From contig JAJFZO010000235.1 in assembly GCA_021397835.1 (NCBI GenBank), positions 248,001 to 312,000 of the forward strand: a stretch of DNA of 64,000 nucleotides, written 5' to 3'. Shown one piece after another: positions 48,285-58,300 of the stretch (within the stretch, counting starts at the first letter, position 1; each line of letters starts with the position of its first letter). The notes beneath the pieces were generated by a model that saw nothing but the letters and a program-made list of their open reading frames with translations, did not search any database and was not told where the DNA came from. Position numbers and translations under genes: made by a program. The DNA is from Moringa oleifera. Lineage: Eukaryota > Streptophyta > Magnoliopsida > Brassicales > Moringaceae.

Positions 48285-49712
48285 GGGTTATGGGGAGGTA
48301 TGAATCGGGGCGATAAAGGACTGAATCTTAGTGGATCATGGAAACAAGGCCACTTTGCCACTTACAATACTCCATCAAGTATTGAAGTCATCTGTAAAGG
48401 ATTCTACCTATCCCTCAATAGGAATCATACTTCAAAGCAGCCCGCACGACACTTTCATCACACGAGCTTGGCCAATGAGACATGCCTTTGGGGACCAAGA
48501 GGCCCTTAATATAGGTTGACAATCAAATGACAAGCACATGCATTGCTTCTAGAGTCAAGCTCGAAACAGTCTTCTTTCCCCATTGATTTTACCAAGCCTA
48601 TTCCCTTAGTTGTTGTTTTGATGAATAGTAAATAGGGATAGTGGGAAACTCGATAATCCATTCATGCGTATCACTAATTAGATGACTAGGCATTTAGCTA
48701 CTTTAAAAAAGTCATAATTAATCCCACTATCTACTCGCACTTGGTTGAAATTCTTCACTTAAACATTTAAAGCACTGGGTGGAAATCACATTGCATGAGA
48801 ATCTGCAAGGAAGATCATAATGCTTTGCTTTAATTAAATAATCAAATTCCCCTTGTCCGTACCAGTTTTGAGTTAGTTGTTCAATGCCTAGGAAGGCCCC
48901 TGAAGGAGTTGTTCCTAGTTCGTTCCTTGGTCGGCATGCAATAACCCATTCTTACTATCATAGTAGCTCAAGCAGTCCAGTGATACTCAATAAGTGTTAG
49001 AGTGGGACCTTCCTATGTAGCCCTCAGAACCAATCTTTTTCCCAAGGTCACGGATCCACTTTGTCTACTTCCCTTGCCTACATTATTCATCGACTAGAAG
49101 CTATGTAGCTTGGAGACTTGATGCGATTATAAGTATGACCAAGCATGGGAGGCACTCGGTCCATTAGATTTTCAAGGGCCACTAGGGGCACAAAAGACAC
49201 CACATGACATGTGTTGCTCTTCCAGCTGCTCAACCCTACCTCTAGTTTAGCCATTTTCAGGGTGGGCGAGCTTTAGAATAAAAATGATAACTCTTTTTGA
49301 TGCCCCCACTAACATATCTAGACTCCTTAAAGTTAACATAAGCCACCACGTTCTAGTTAAAGAACATTATCTCGATCTCTTATAGAAGCTTTCGTTGAGG
49401 CACTATCCGATAAGGTTCCTTCATCTCTTAGGATTGACTAACCCATGTGCAATGGCTATTCACATGGAACCTTTCCCCTCTTTAGCCTTCAATGTTCTTA
49501 TTTGAATACTTACTGTTGGTACCAAGATCTACATCGATGGCTGCTTGCTCAAGCTCACGCCTCACGTTTTACAGTGACCATCGCACCCTCTTACTTATTG
49601 GGGCTTAGCCCTTGCCTCAACAACTAACTATAGGTCGCATACTTCAGTGCCATCCATTTTTAAGGCTAGTTTATTTGGTAGGTGAGTTATTACATACTCC
49701 TTAGCGAATTTT
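48285..49712 (-). pseudogene. 26S rRNA pseudogene, 3' part with ~1 kb internal deletion, minus strand
   Basis: From the 26S 3' end (GACTGAATCTTAGTGGATCA on plus, functional ..CTGAATCTCAGTGGATC) back to about nt 1160 (ACTCCTTAGCGAATTTTGAC). Intermediate landmarks are AATCCATTCATGCGTATCAC, TTCCCCTTGTCCGTACCAG, ATTATTCATCGACTAGAAGC and AACCCATGTGCAATGG. Near 48547-48553 the sequence jumps from the 3' domain (GCATTGCTTCTAG) straight to TCTAGAGTCAAGCTCG, removing about 1 kb that is present at 53830-54540. The right edge is a CACTA-like terminus at 49713. Confidence 0.93.
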
Positions 49713-49950
49713 GACTTCTATCACTATAAGAAAATTTGAAAAATAGTGATAGATATTTGCGACAAGTAAAATCAGTCGCTAACTAATGATGGATTATCGA
49801 CACAATTACTAAATTAAAATTTTTATCTACCTACATGTTAGTGACAAACTAGAGACAAAATTTAGCGATCAATAAAATATTCATTGTTAAAATTAATTTT
49901 AAATATTTCTATATTTAAAATTTAAGCACATTAACGACCTCTTAGTAATC
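49713..49950. mobile_element. CACTA-like terminus inside 26S (single end)
   Basis: Starts CACTATAAGAAAATTTG, followed by subterminal-like motifs such as TGCGACAAGTAAAATCAGTC, TTAGTGACAAACTAGAGAC and TTTAGCGATC, the pattern of small plant CACTA elements. It replaces 26S between about nt 1160 (left) and 530 (right). I do not see a matching second terminus before 26S resumes near 49960, so the far end seems to have been lost together with 26S sequence. Confidence 0.6.
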
Positions 49951-49959
49951 GAAGGTGTT

Positions 49960-50480
49960 GGTCACCAAAGGCTGGGGCTTGGGCCGCCATCATAATCCTC
50001 CTCAATTCATACCCCAAGTTGTTTGATCGATCAGCTCATGACCATTCCAAATCTGATCGAGGTGCGTCATTGACCCATACGTGCTTCCATCTTGATAATT
50101 TCAAGCACTCTTTAACTCTCTTTTAAAAGTCTTTTTTATCTTTCAAGTACATGTTCGCTATCGGTCTTTCACCCGTATTTAGCCTTGGATAAATTTATCG
50201 TCCTATTGAGGCTGCATTCCTAAACAACCTGACTCGTTGATAGGCACCTCGTGGTGCAATAAAGTCCAAGCAACTAGGGGTTCTCACCCATTTTTATGCC
50301 CCTTTCCAATGGACTTAGGCCCTAGTCCATCATTAAGGATGCTTTTTAAAACTACAATAAAGCATCAAGGGCGGGGTGCTCGATTTTCAAGTTGGTCTTT
50401 TTTCAGTTACTTAGCGAATCCTTTTAGTTTCTTTTTCTCTGCTTAAATTGAGTGGGTGGTCTTGCCTGACTTTAGGTCAC
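49960..50480 (-). pseudogene. 26S rRNA pseudogene, 5' ~520 nt, minus strand
   Basis: Plus-strand landmarks are GGGCTTGGGCCGCC, TTTCAAGCACTCTTTAACTC, TGTTCGCTATCGGTCTTTCA, CCGTATTTAGCCTTGG, GAGGCTGCATTCCTAAACAA, GGCACCTCGTGGTGCAATA and GCCTGACTTTAGGTCACA. The last is the 26S 5' start (functional reverse complement GCCTGACCTGGGGTCGCG). Part of the region near nt 15-45 (usual TTGATATGCTTAAACTCAGC) is shortened. Confidence 0.92.
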
Positions 50481-50693
50481 ATTTTGATCAATCGATCATA
50501 GGTCCATGAGCCATGAGTAAGCAATACACGCATGTAGGATCATGAGATTTTTTTATCACCATCAAGTCGTGATGCAGCATCACTCGAGACTCATTTTTAG
50601 GCTAGCCACGAGCGAAAGGGGCACGAGATGCCAATATCTACTACACAAGATCTTTCCCCTCCCCAAAGGAATTAGGGGTCAAGGGCGACCGTG
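50481..50693 (-). other. Degenerate ITS2
   Basis: 213 bp between the 26S 5' end and the 5.8S 3' end, a normal ITS2 length for flowering plants. It is GC-poorer than functional ITS2, consistent with decay. Confidence 0.8.
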
Positions 50694-50856
50694 CGTGATA
50701 CCCACACAGATATGCCTTTTGCCGAATGGCTTTAGGTGCAACTTACATTCAAAGACTCGATGGTTCACGAGATTCCATAATACATACCAAGTATAGCATT
50801 CCGTTATATTCTTCATTGATGCAAGAGTCAAGATATCTGTTGTTGATAGTTGTTTT
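50694..50856 (-). pseudogene. 5.8S rRNA pseudogene, full length, minus strand
   Basis: About 163 nt, the usual plant length. Plus-strand blocks are TTCAAAGACTCGATGGTTCA, TACCAAGTATAGCATT and TTCTTCATTGATGCAAGAG. Mutations hit universally conserved sites (CGCATTTCGCTACG became AGCATTCCGTTATA), so it is a pseudogene. Confidence 0.93.
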
Positions 50857-51006
50857 AAACATTTAGGGAGGACACATCACCTGTTACACATCGAGATTAG
50901 AGTGGTAGGGGTATGCTTATTCATTCGAGTTCCTTGGTGGATCCCGTGCTACAAGTTTGTTATGTGTTATATGCTTGTAAGTTGTTTTATTAAGCAAGTT
51001 TCGACA
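50857..51006 (-). other. Degenerate ITS1, shortened
   Basis: About 150 bp between 5.8S and 18S, against about 243 bp in the plus-strand copy at 18898-19140, so it carries a deletion. It ends at AAGTTTCGACAATGATCC, the ITS1/18S boundary. Confidence 0.75.
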
Positions 51007-52603
51007 ATGATCCTTCCGTAGGTTCACCTATGAAAACCATTTTCCAACTTATCGTTCCTTTAAATGACAAGGTTCAATGGACTTCTCGCGACATTACAAG
51101 TGGTTAAACACCCACAACATCGCAATTTAGGCACTTCACTAGACCATTCAATTGGTAGGAGCGATGGGCAGTCTGTATAAAGAGCAAGGACGTAATCAAC
51201 ACATGCTGATGACCCACACTTATGAGGAATTCCTCGTTGAAGACCAATAATTGCAATGATCTATTCCCTTCATGATGAAATTTCAAAGATTCCCTGCACC
51301 TATCGGCTAAGGCTAAAATCTCATTAAATACATTAGTGTAGCGCACGTGCTGCCTGAAACATCTAAAGACATCATAGACCTATTATTGTTTTAAATATCC
51401 TTAGCCTAGGAACCATAGTTCCTCTAACAAGCTGACCATGGAGGGTTACCTTCACATAGCTAGTTAACAGGTTGAGATCTGGTTCGTTAATAAAATTAAC
51501 CTAACAAATCACTCTACCAACCAAGAATGACCATGCATTACCACCTATGTAATCAACAAAAGCTCTTAGTCTGTCAATCCTTATTATGCCTTCATCTAAT
51601 AAGTTTTCCCATGCTGAGCCAAATTAAGCCACACGTTCTGCTCTTGTTGGTGTCCTTCCATCAATTCCTTTAAGTTATAGCCTTGCGACCATAGTCCACT
51701 TGAAACCCAAACACTTATGATTTCTCATGAGGTGCTACAAAATCCTAAAAGCAACACACGTTAATCCGTGGTTGGTAATGTTTATGGTTGAGAGTAAGAT
51801 GGTATCTAATCGCATTCTTTCATTCTTTATTAGTGAAAACATCCTTGGCAAATGCTTTCGCAATTGTTCATCTTTCAAAAATCCAAGAATTTCACTCTAG
51901 CTATGAAATACAAATGCCTCCAACTGCCCCTATTAATCATTACTCCAATCCTAAAGGCCAACAGAGTAGGACCAAAATCCTATGATGTTATCCCATGCTA
52001 ATATATTCAAAATGTAAACTTGCTTTGAGCACTCTAATTTCTTAAAAATAATAGCGTTGAAGGCACGATCTGCCCAACTAATGTTAAAAGTGCATCGTCG
52101 ACACTAGGAACGAGCAAACTAGTGCACACCATAGGCAAACCAATTGACCTATCCTAAGGTGCAACTACAAGCCTTTTAACTGCAACAACTTAAATATACG
52201 TTATGGGAGCTAGAATTACCGCCACTGCTAACACTAGACTTACCCTCAAATGGATGCTTGTTAAGGAATTTGGATTGTGCTCATTCTAATAACCAAACTC
52301 AAGGAGACCGATATTGTTATTTATTGTCACTACCTCCCCATGTTAGGATTAGGCAACTTGCTTGCCTACTGCCTTCCTTGGATGTGGCGACCATTTCTTA
52401 AGCCCTTTCTCTGCAATTGAACCCTAATTCTCCATCACCCATCACCACCATAGTAGGCAACTATCTTACCATCAGAAGTTAATAAGGTAGAAATATGAAT
52501 GATGTATCGTCGACATGATGGCTTTGTGATCCGTCGAGTTATCATGAATCACCAGAGTAATAGGAAAGCCTGTATTGACCTTTTATCTAATAAATGCATC
52601 TCT
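51007..52603 (-). pseudogene. 18S rRNA pseudogene, nearly complete (lacks 5' ~200 nt), minus strand
   Basis: Starts TGATCCTTCCGTAGGTTCAC (plus strand, the 18S 3' end) and runs collinearly to CTAATAAATGCATCTC near 52603, about nt 205. Its length of about 1597 bp against an expected ~1603 means no large indel. Landmarks are AAGAGCAAGGACGTAATCAA, AGCCAAATTAAGCCACACGT, ATCAATTCCTTTAAGTT and GAGCTAGAATTACCGCCAC. The right end is fused directly to a ~200-bp subrepeat (CTTAGGCCTTGTGCCCATGC), so the promoter, ETS and 18S 5' end are deleted. Confidence 0.94.
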
Positions 52604-53405
52604 TAGGCCTTGTGCCCATGCCATGACTTGGCTCTTGTGCCCATCTACCAAGTGACATGACGCTTGTGGCATGCTCGTCGAGCACATAATTAATGCACGT
52701 AGAGATGATGGGTTGGATCCCATTGGGCACTTTCATCTTGGCTGGTACGCCTTATGCAGCAAAACACTAGGCCTTGAACCCATGTTATACCCACTAGGAG
52801 CAGCCATGGCTAGCCTTCCACGCCCTTGGGCCAAGCAATGCAGTGCTCATCGCACACTTACTAGGCACACGATCGAGGGACATGGTGACTAGGCGTTGGC
52901 TGAAGTGAGGCACTTTTAGCTTGGCTGGTGTGCTTTGTGCCGTTCACACTGGGCATTATGCCTTTCTCATGCCTGCTGGTAGTAACTGTGGCTTACATCC
53001 CATGTCCTTAGACTGGGTGTTGGAGCATATGTGGCATGCTTGCTGGGCACAAAATTAATGGATATAGCAACATAGGGCTAGCTCTCGTAGGGTGCTTTAA
53101 GCTTGCTGATGTGCCTTGTGCTGTAGGCTACTGGGCCTTACCCCTATGCCATGCTTATTAGGGCTAATTGTGCCTTGCCTCTCGTGCCCTTGGACCAAGT
53201 GACACAACGCTTATGGCCCACTCCCTGGGCACACAATCGAGTCACTTAGCGATAAGGTGTTGGCTTATGTAATGCGCCCTTGGATTGACTCGTTCAACCG
53301 CTATGGCTACATGCTAGGCCTTGCACTCATGCCATTTCTGCTAAGGGAAATAGTGGCTTGCCTCCCATGCCTTTAGACTTTATGCTTGTGGCACACTTTT
53401 TGAGT
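52604..53405. repeat. ~200-bp spacer subrepeats (about 4 copies), residual spacer
   Basis: Units share CTTGTGCCCATGCC, GGGCACACAATCGAG, GCTTGGCTGGTGTGC and GCTTGCCTCTCGTGCCCTTG. They are all that remains of a spacer between the 18S to the left and the 26S 3' end to the right. The ~900-bp and ~295-bp tiers are missing. Confidence 0.8.
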
Positions 53406-53620
53406 ACAAACCCGAGGGACAAATTTTTGTTATCTTGTTTAGAATAACACTTAGTTCCATCAGCTTACTAGTTATTTTTCCAAGTGTTTTCCCTTATAAT
53501 TCTCACTCTTTACAATCTTAAGGGGCTTGCCTCTTTTGTAAAGGTCTTTATTTTAAGGAAAAATTTAGACCAGGTGGCTCTAATGGTTCAAAACAAAAGG
53601 ATAATGATTGTTATGGTGGG
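53406..53620 (-). other. 3' external spacer after 26S, second copy
   Basis: Matches 48086-48284 in order and content (TTCCCTTATAATTCTCACTC, GGGCTTGCCTCTTTTG, GGTCTTTATTTTAAGG). It ends in a G-rich run near 53617-53630 at the 26S 3' end. Confidence 0.65.
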
Positions 53621-55308
53621 GGGGAGGGGGCGAATCAAAGTGACAAAAGGTTGAATCTCAGTGGATCATAGCGACAAGGCCACTCTGCCACTTAAAATAC
53701 CCTATCACATATTTAAGTCATTTGAAAAGGATTTTACTCATCACTTGGTAGAAATCATAGCTCAAGGAATCATACCCGACACGTGCCTTTGGGGCTCGAG
53801 AGGCCCTCACTATAGGTCGGCAAATGATTGACAAGCGCATGCATCGCTTCTAGCTCAAATTCTGCCTTAAAAGCATTCAATCAAAATTCAACGCATTGTA
53901 GCTTCATGCCACTAGCTTTTCAACCGGGCGCTTGACCAATTATGCAAATCAACGGTTCCTTTCATACAAGGTTGAATTATGATTGCAATGTGGGCATCAG
54001 TAGGGTAAAACTAACTTGTCACACAATGGTCTAAACCTGGCTCATGTTCTTTATTGGTGGGTGAACAATCCAAAAATTAGAGAATTCTACTTCATAACAG
54101 TAGAAAGAGTCGACATCAAAGGATAGAAAAGCAATGTCGCTATGAGCACTTGGCTACCACACGCCAGTTATCATTTTAGTAACTTTTCTCATACCTTTGG
54201 CTTTGAATTCTGAAGGTCTAAAGGATTGATAAGCCATGCTTTCATACTTTGTATTCGTATTAGAAATTAGAATCAAATGAGCTTTTACTCTTTTGTTCCA
54301 CATGAGATTTCTTTTCTCGTTGAGCTTATCTTATGACACCTACATGATTTTTTAATAGATGTCCTACCACAGCCATCTCTGCATCAAACAATATCTTTAG
54401 CCCCACCTCTAATTCACGGAATAAGTAAAATAACATTAAAAAGTAGTGGTATTTCACTTTCGTTATTTTTTGCTCTTAGTTATCATACATCTTTCAAGTC
54501 ATTGAACAAAGTCCAACTAGAGTTAAGCTTAACAGTGCCTTTTTTCGTTACTGATTCTGCCAAGCGTATTCCTTAACTGTGGTTTTACTGGATAGTAGAT
54601 ATGGATAGCAAGAAACTCATTAATCCATTCATGCAAGTAACTAATTAAATGACTAGGCATTTGGCTACCTTAAGAGAGCCATAGTTAATACCGCCATTTC
54701 CCTTATTTGGTTTAATTTCTTCACTTTCGCATTTAGAGCACTAGGCATAAATCATAACGAGTGAGCATCCATAAGCACCATCAAAGTGCTATATTTTAAT
54801 TAAACAGTTGGAACGAGCCATAGGAGCAACTCGAGCAGTTCATTAACAGTCGATGGGTTCGAGACTAGGACCTCTATGTCCCACCTTTTGCCCTACCTTT
54901 ACAGCCAGTCCTTTTCTCAAGATTGCGAATCCATTTTGTCGTACATTATTCCATTGATCAGAGGCTATTCACTTTGGAGACTTGACATAATTATGAGCAC
55001 GATCGAGCATGGGAGGTACTTAGTGCTCTAAGTTTTCGAGGTCGCATGGGACACCATGCCACATGCGATGTTGGCTGAGCCATTTTTAAGGTGCGCAGGT
55101 TATTAAATAGAAAAGATAACTCTTCCTAAGGCCTCCACTGACATCTCAGGACTCGCTAATGTTACCTTCAACCACCACATCTTAGTTTCAGAGTTTTAAC
55201 TAGACCCTCTCTCAAAGGTCTCACCAAGGCATTACGTAACAGGCTTCCCCTGTCCCTTAAGATCAACTAACCCATGTGCAAGTGCCATTCAAATGGAACC
55301 TTTCCCCT
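53621..55308 (-). pseudogene. 26S rRNA pseudogene, 3' half with internal deletions, minus strand
   Basis: From the 26S 3' end (TTGAATCTCAGTGGATCATA) back to about nt 1400 (AACCCATGTGCAAGTGCCAT). It keeps the block lost from the copy at 48285, including GGTGGGTGAACAATCC, TCAGTAGGGTAAAACTAAC, TGTTCCACATGAGATTTC and AGTAGTGGTATTTCACTTTC. A shorter deletion near 54805-54825 joins TTAATTAAACAGT to GGAACGAGCC. The right edge at about 55308 passes directly into ~900-bp spacer sequence. Confidence 0.92.
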
Positions 55309-58300
55309 AACAGGGCTTGCTTACTTAGGGAGTTATGAGCCTTGCCTTCATGTCGTGCATGTTGAGGGTAGGTATGGCTAGCCCCTTGTGCCCTTAGACA
55401 ACGTGACGGGACGCTTATGGCTCACTCACTATCACATGATCGAGGGATGCAACAATGAAGGGTTACCTTGCATAGGGCTCTATTGGCTTTACTAGCATGC
55501 CTTGTGCCCCAACATGGTTAGCCTTGCACCCATACTAGTGGGCAGGGGGGAGCACACTTGACTGGTGTGCGACCATCAAGCTGGTCACCTCTTTTCCCTT
55601 AAAGATTCTTAAATGAAAATTCACTTCTAATACAAGGAAACATCAATATGTATAAGCCATCACAATGGGTCTCAAAAATTATTTAAAAGAAGATTTGAGC
55701 TAAAATTTAGTATCGATGTAGAGAATAATCAAATCTACCAACACAAAAAATTTTAGAATTTCTTAAGCATCTAATTTTTTTATGAATTTTATATAGCTAA
55801 AAATTCAAAAAAACATGAAAAAAAAACCATGAGTAGCAATGCTCCCAAAATTGAGAGGCAAACTCCTAAAGAATTGCATGATATATTTAAGTCATTTTTG
55901 GAGCAATTCAAAAATTAAAAGACTATCAATTCATAAAAAGTTCACAATTGGGCAATGTGACTAACATGTGCTGCAAAGCTGCCTCCACATAGCCCAGGAT
56001 CCATGCATGCTACCCTGTGTAGTGCACATGTAGCGACTCATGGCTGCTCTGAGAGTCGAGCATAGCTTGGGGCCACGGTCCAGCCTGGGTAGCCCATGAA
56101 ATCAACACTCAAACCACAGATGATGCCTTACATTGTGCATACGATTTGTTTGCTTGGAGCACTCTTGGCTTCGCTAGCATGCCTTATGCTACAGCATCTT
56201 AAGCCTTGCACCCATGTCATGTCTACTAAAGATAGCCATGGATAGCCTTTCATGCCCTTGGACCAGTCAATGTGGTGCTCATGACACACTTAGTGGACAC
56301 ACTACCATGGGACGTAATAATGAAAGGTTGGCTTGTGTGGTGCTCTTTTTGCTTGATTGGTGCATTATGTGCTACAGCAGATTAGGCCTTGCACCCATGC
56401 AATCTGTGTTGGGTTTCCCATGCCCAATGTCCACCCATGTTAGTAGGCAGAGGTGACCATGCATGGCCCTTGAGCTCCCATCAAGCAGGCTAGCTCTTTC
56501 CCCCCGTAGAGTCGTAAATGAAAATTCACTTCGACTAGGATTAAAACATCAATATATCTAAGTCATCCTGATGGGTCAAAAAAAATATTTACAAGAAGTT
56601 TTGAGCTGCAATATTGCACAAAGGTATAGAACAGCTAAATCTACCAACATAAAAGATTTCAAAAGTTCGTAGCATCAAATTATTTTTTTTTATGATTTTT
56701 GCACAGCCACAAATTCAAAAAATCATGAAAAATAGTTCATGAGTCAAAAGCTCCCATATGTGAGGGGTAGATCCCTATTAAATTGCAAGATTTATTTGAG
56801 TCATTTATAGAGCAATTAAACAATCAAAAGATTGCCAATTCGTAAAAAGTTTGTAACTAAGGATTGCAACCGGCACGTTGGTGCAACGTTGCCACTAGAT
56901 GGCTTAGGATGCATGCATGCTGCCTTGTCCTGTGCGTCTGCAGTGACCAATGGCTCCTTTAAGAGTTGAACACGGCTTAGGGCCATGATCTAGAAAAGTG
57001 AACCCATGTAATCAACACCCACACCACATGCAATGCCTCACCGCGTACGTGCGACTTGCTTGTGTGGGGCATTCTTGTCTTGAGTGGTGCACGTTGTGCT
57101 ATAGCACATTGGGCATTGCATTCATGCCATACTTGTTGGGGATAACCATAGCTAGCCTCTTATGCTCCTAGACCAGTCTATGCAGCACCCGGCACATGCT
57201 TGCTGGACACACGATCGCAGGATGTTGCGAAGAGGGGTTGGCTTACATAAGGTTCCTTGGCTTGGCTGGCGTGCCCTATACCTCAACACGCTAGGCCATC
57301 CACCCATACAATGTTCATGAGTTTCCCAAATCCAACACCTACCCATGTGGTGGGTAAAGGCCACCAAGTTAGTGAGCTGCTTTGCTCTAAAGAGTCTTAA
57401 ATGAAAAATTACTTTCAGTACAAGGAAACATCAATATATCTAAGCCATCATAATGGGTTTTAAAAATTATTTACAAGGAGTTTTTAAGTTGAAGTTCTGT
57501 ACAGATGTAAAGAATATTTAGATCTAAAAAAAAAAAAAAAAATTCTTAGCATCCAATTTGTTTTACGAATTCTATCCAACCAAAATTTCAAAAATTCATG
57601 AAAAGTAGCCTATGAATCAGAGGGTCAAACACCTAAGGCCGTCTCCAACGAAGACGGTAAAACGACATTTTGCTGTAAAAAAGTGTTGAACCATCTCCAA
57701 CGAGACGGCAAATTGATCCCTTCAATTTGGTGTAGTAATGTAACTGTACCAAATTGGTGTAATTTTAAAATATTTTTTTTACAAATTACTTTTTTAAAGA
57801 TTTTAAATCAAAGATATTTTTGATCAATAACTTAATAAATATATGATATTATTAGAAAAAATTATACTTTTAAGAATATCTCATCAAGATCTTTGAAATA
57901 AGACCAATATTCAATATATAATTTATTTTATTTAAATTAATAATAATAATAATTTATTTTATTAATAATAAAATTATATTTATTATTATAATTATTATTT
58001 AAAAATATATAAAAATTTAAAATAATTTATAATTTATGATATAATTTAAATTTTTGCATGAATATGATAAAAATAATTTTTTTTCAATTGATAACATAGT
58101 ACAATAAATATAACAACACATAACCATTACAACTTAAACAGAAATTACAACATTAATTTCAAAAAACTAAATATTGTAATGTGTTTAGTGATTTTATTTT
58201 ATCTTGTACCAATTACGTAATGAAATTTTAATATCGATTTAAATCATGTATGTAAAACTACTCTATTAAAAAATTATATATTATCATAAAAATATAAGTA

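Noticed and set aside
50237..50796. Plus-strand frames at 50237-50446 and 50542-50796
   Set aside because: They lie antisense to 26S 5' end, ITS2 and 5.8S pseudogene sequence.
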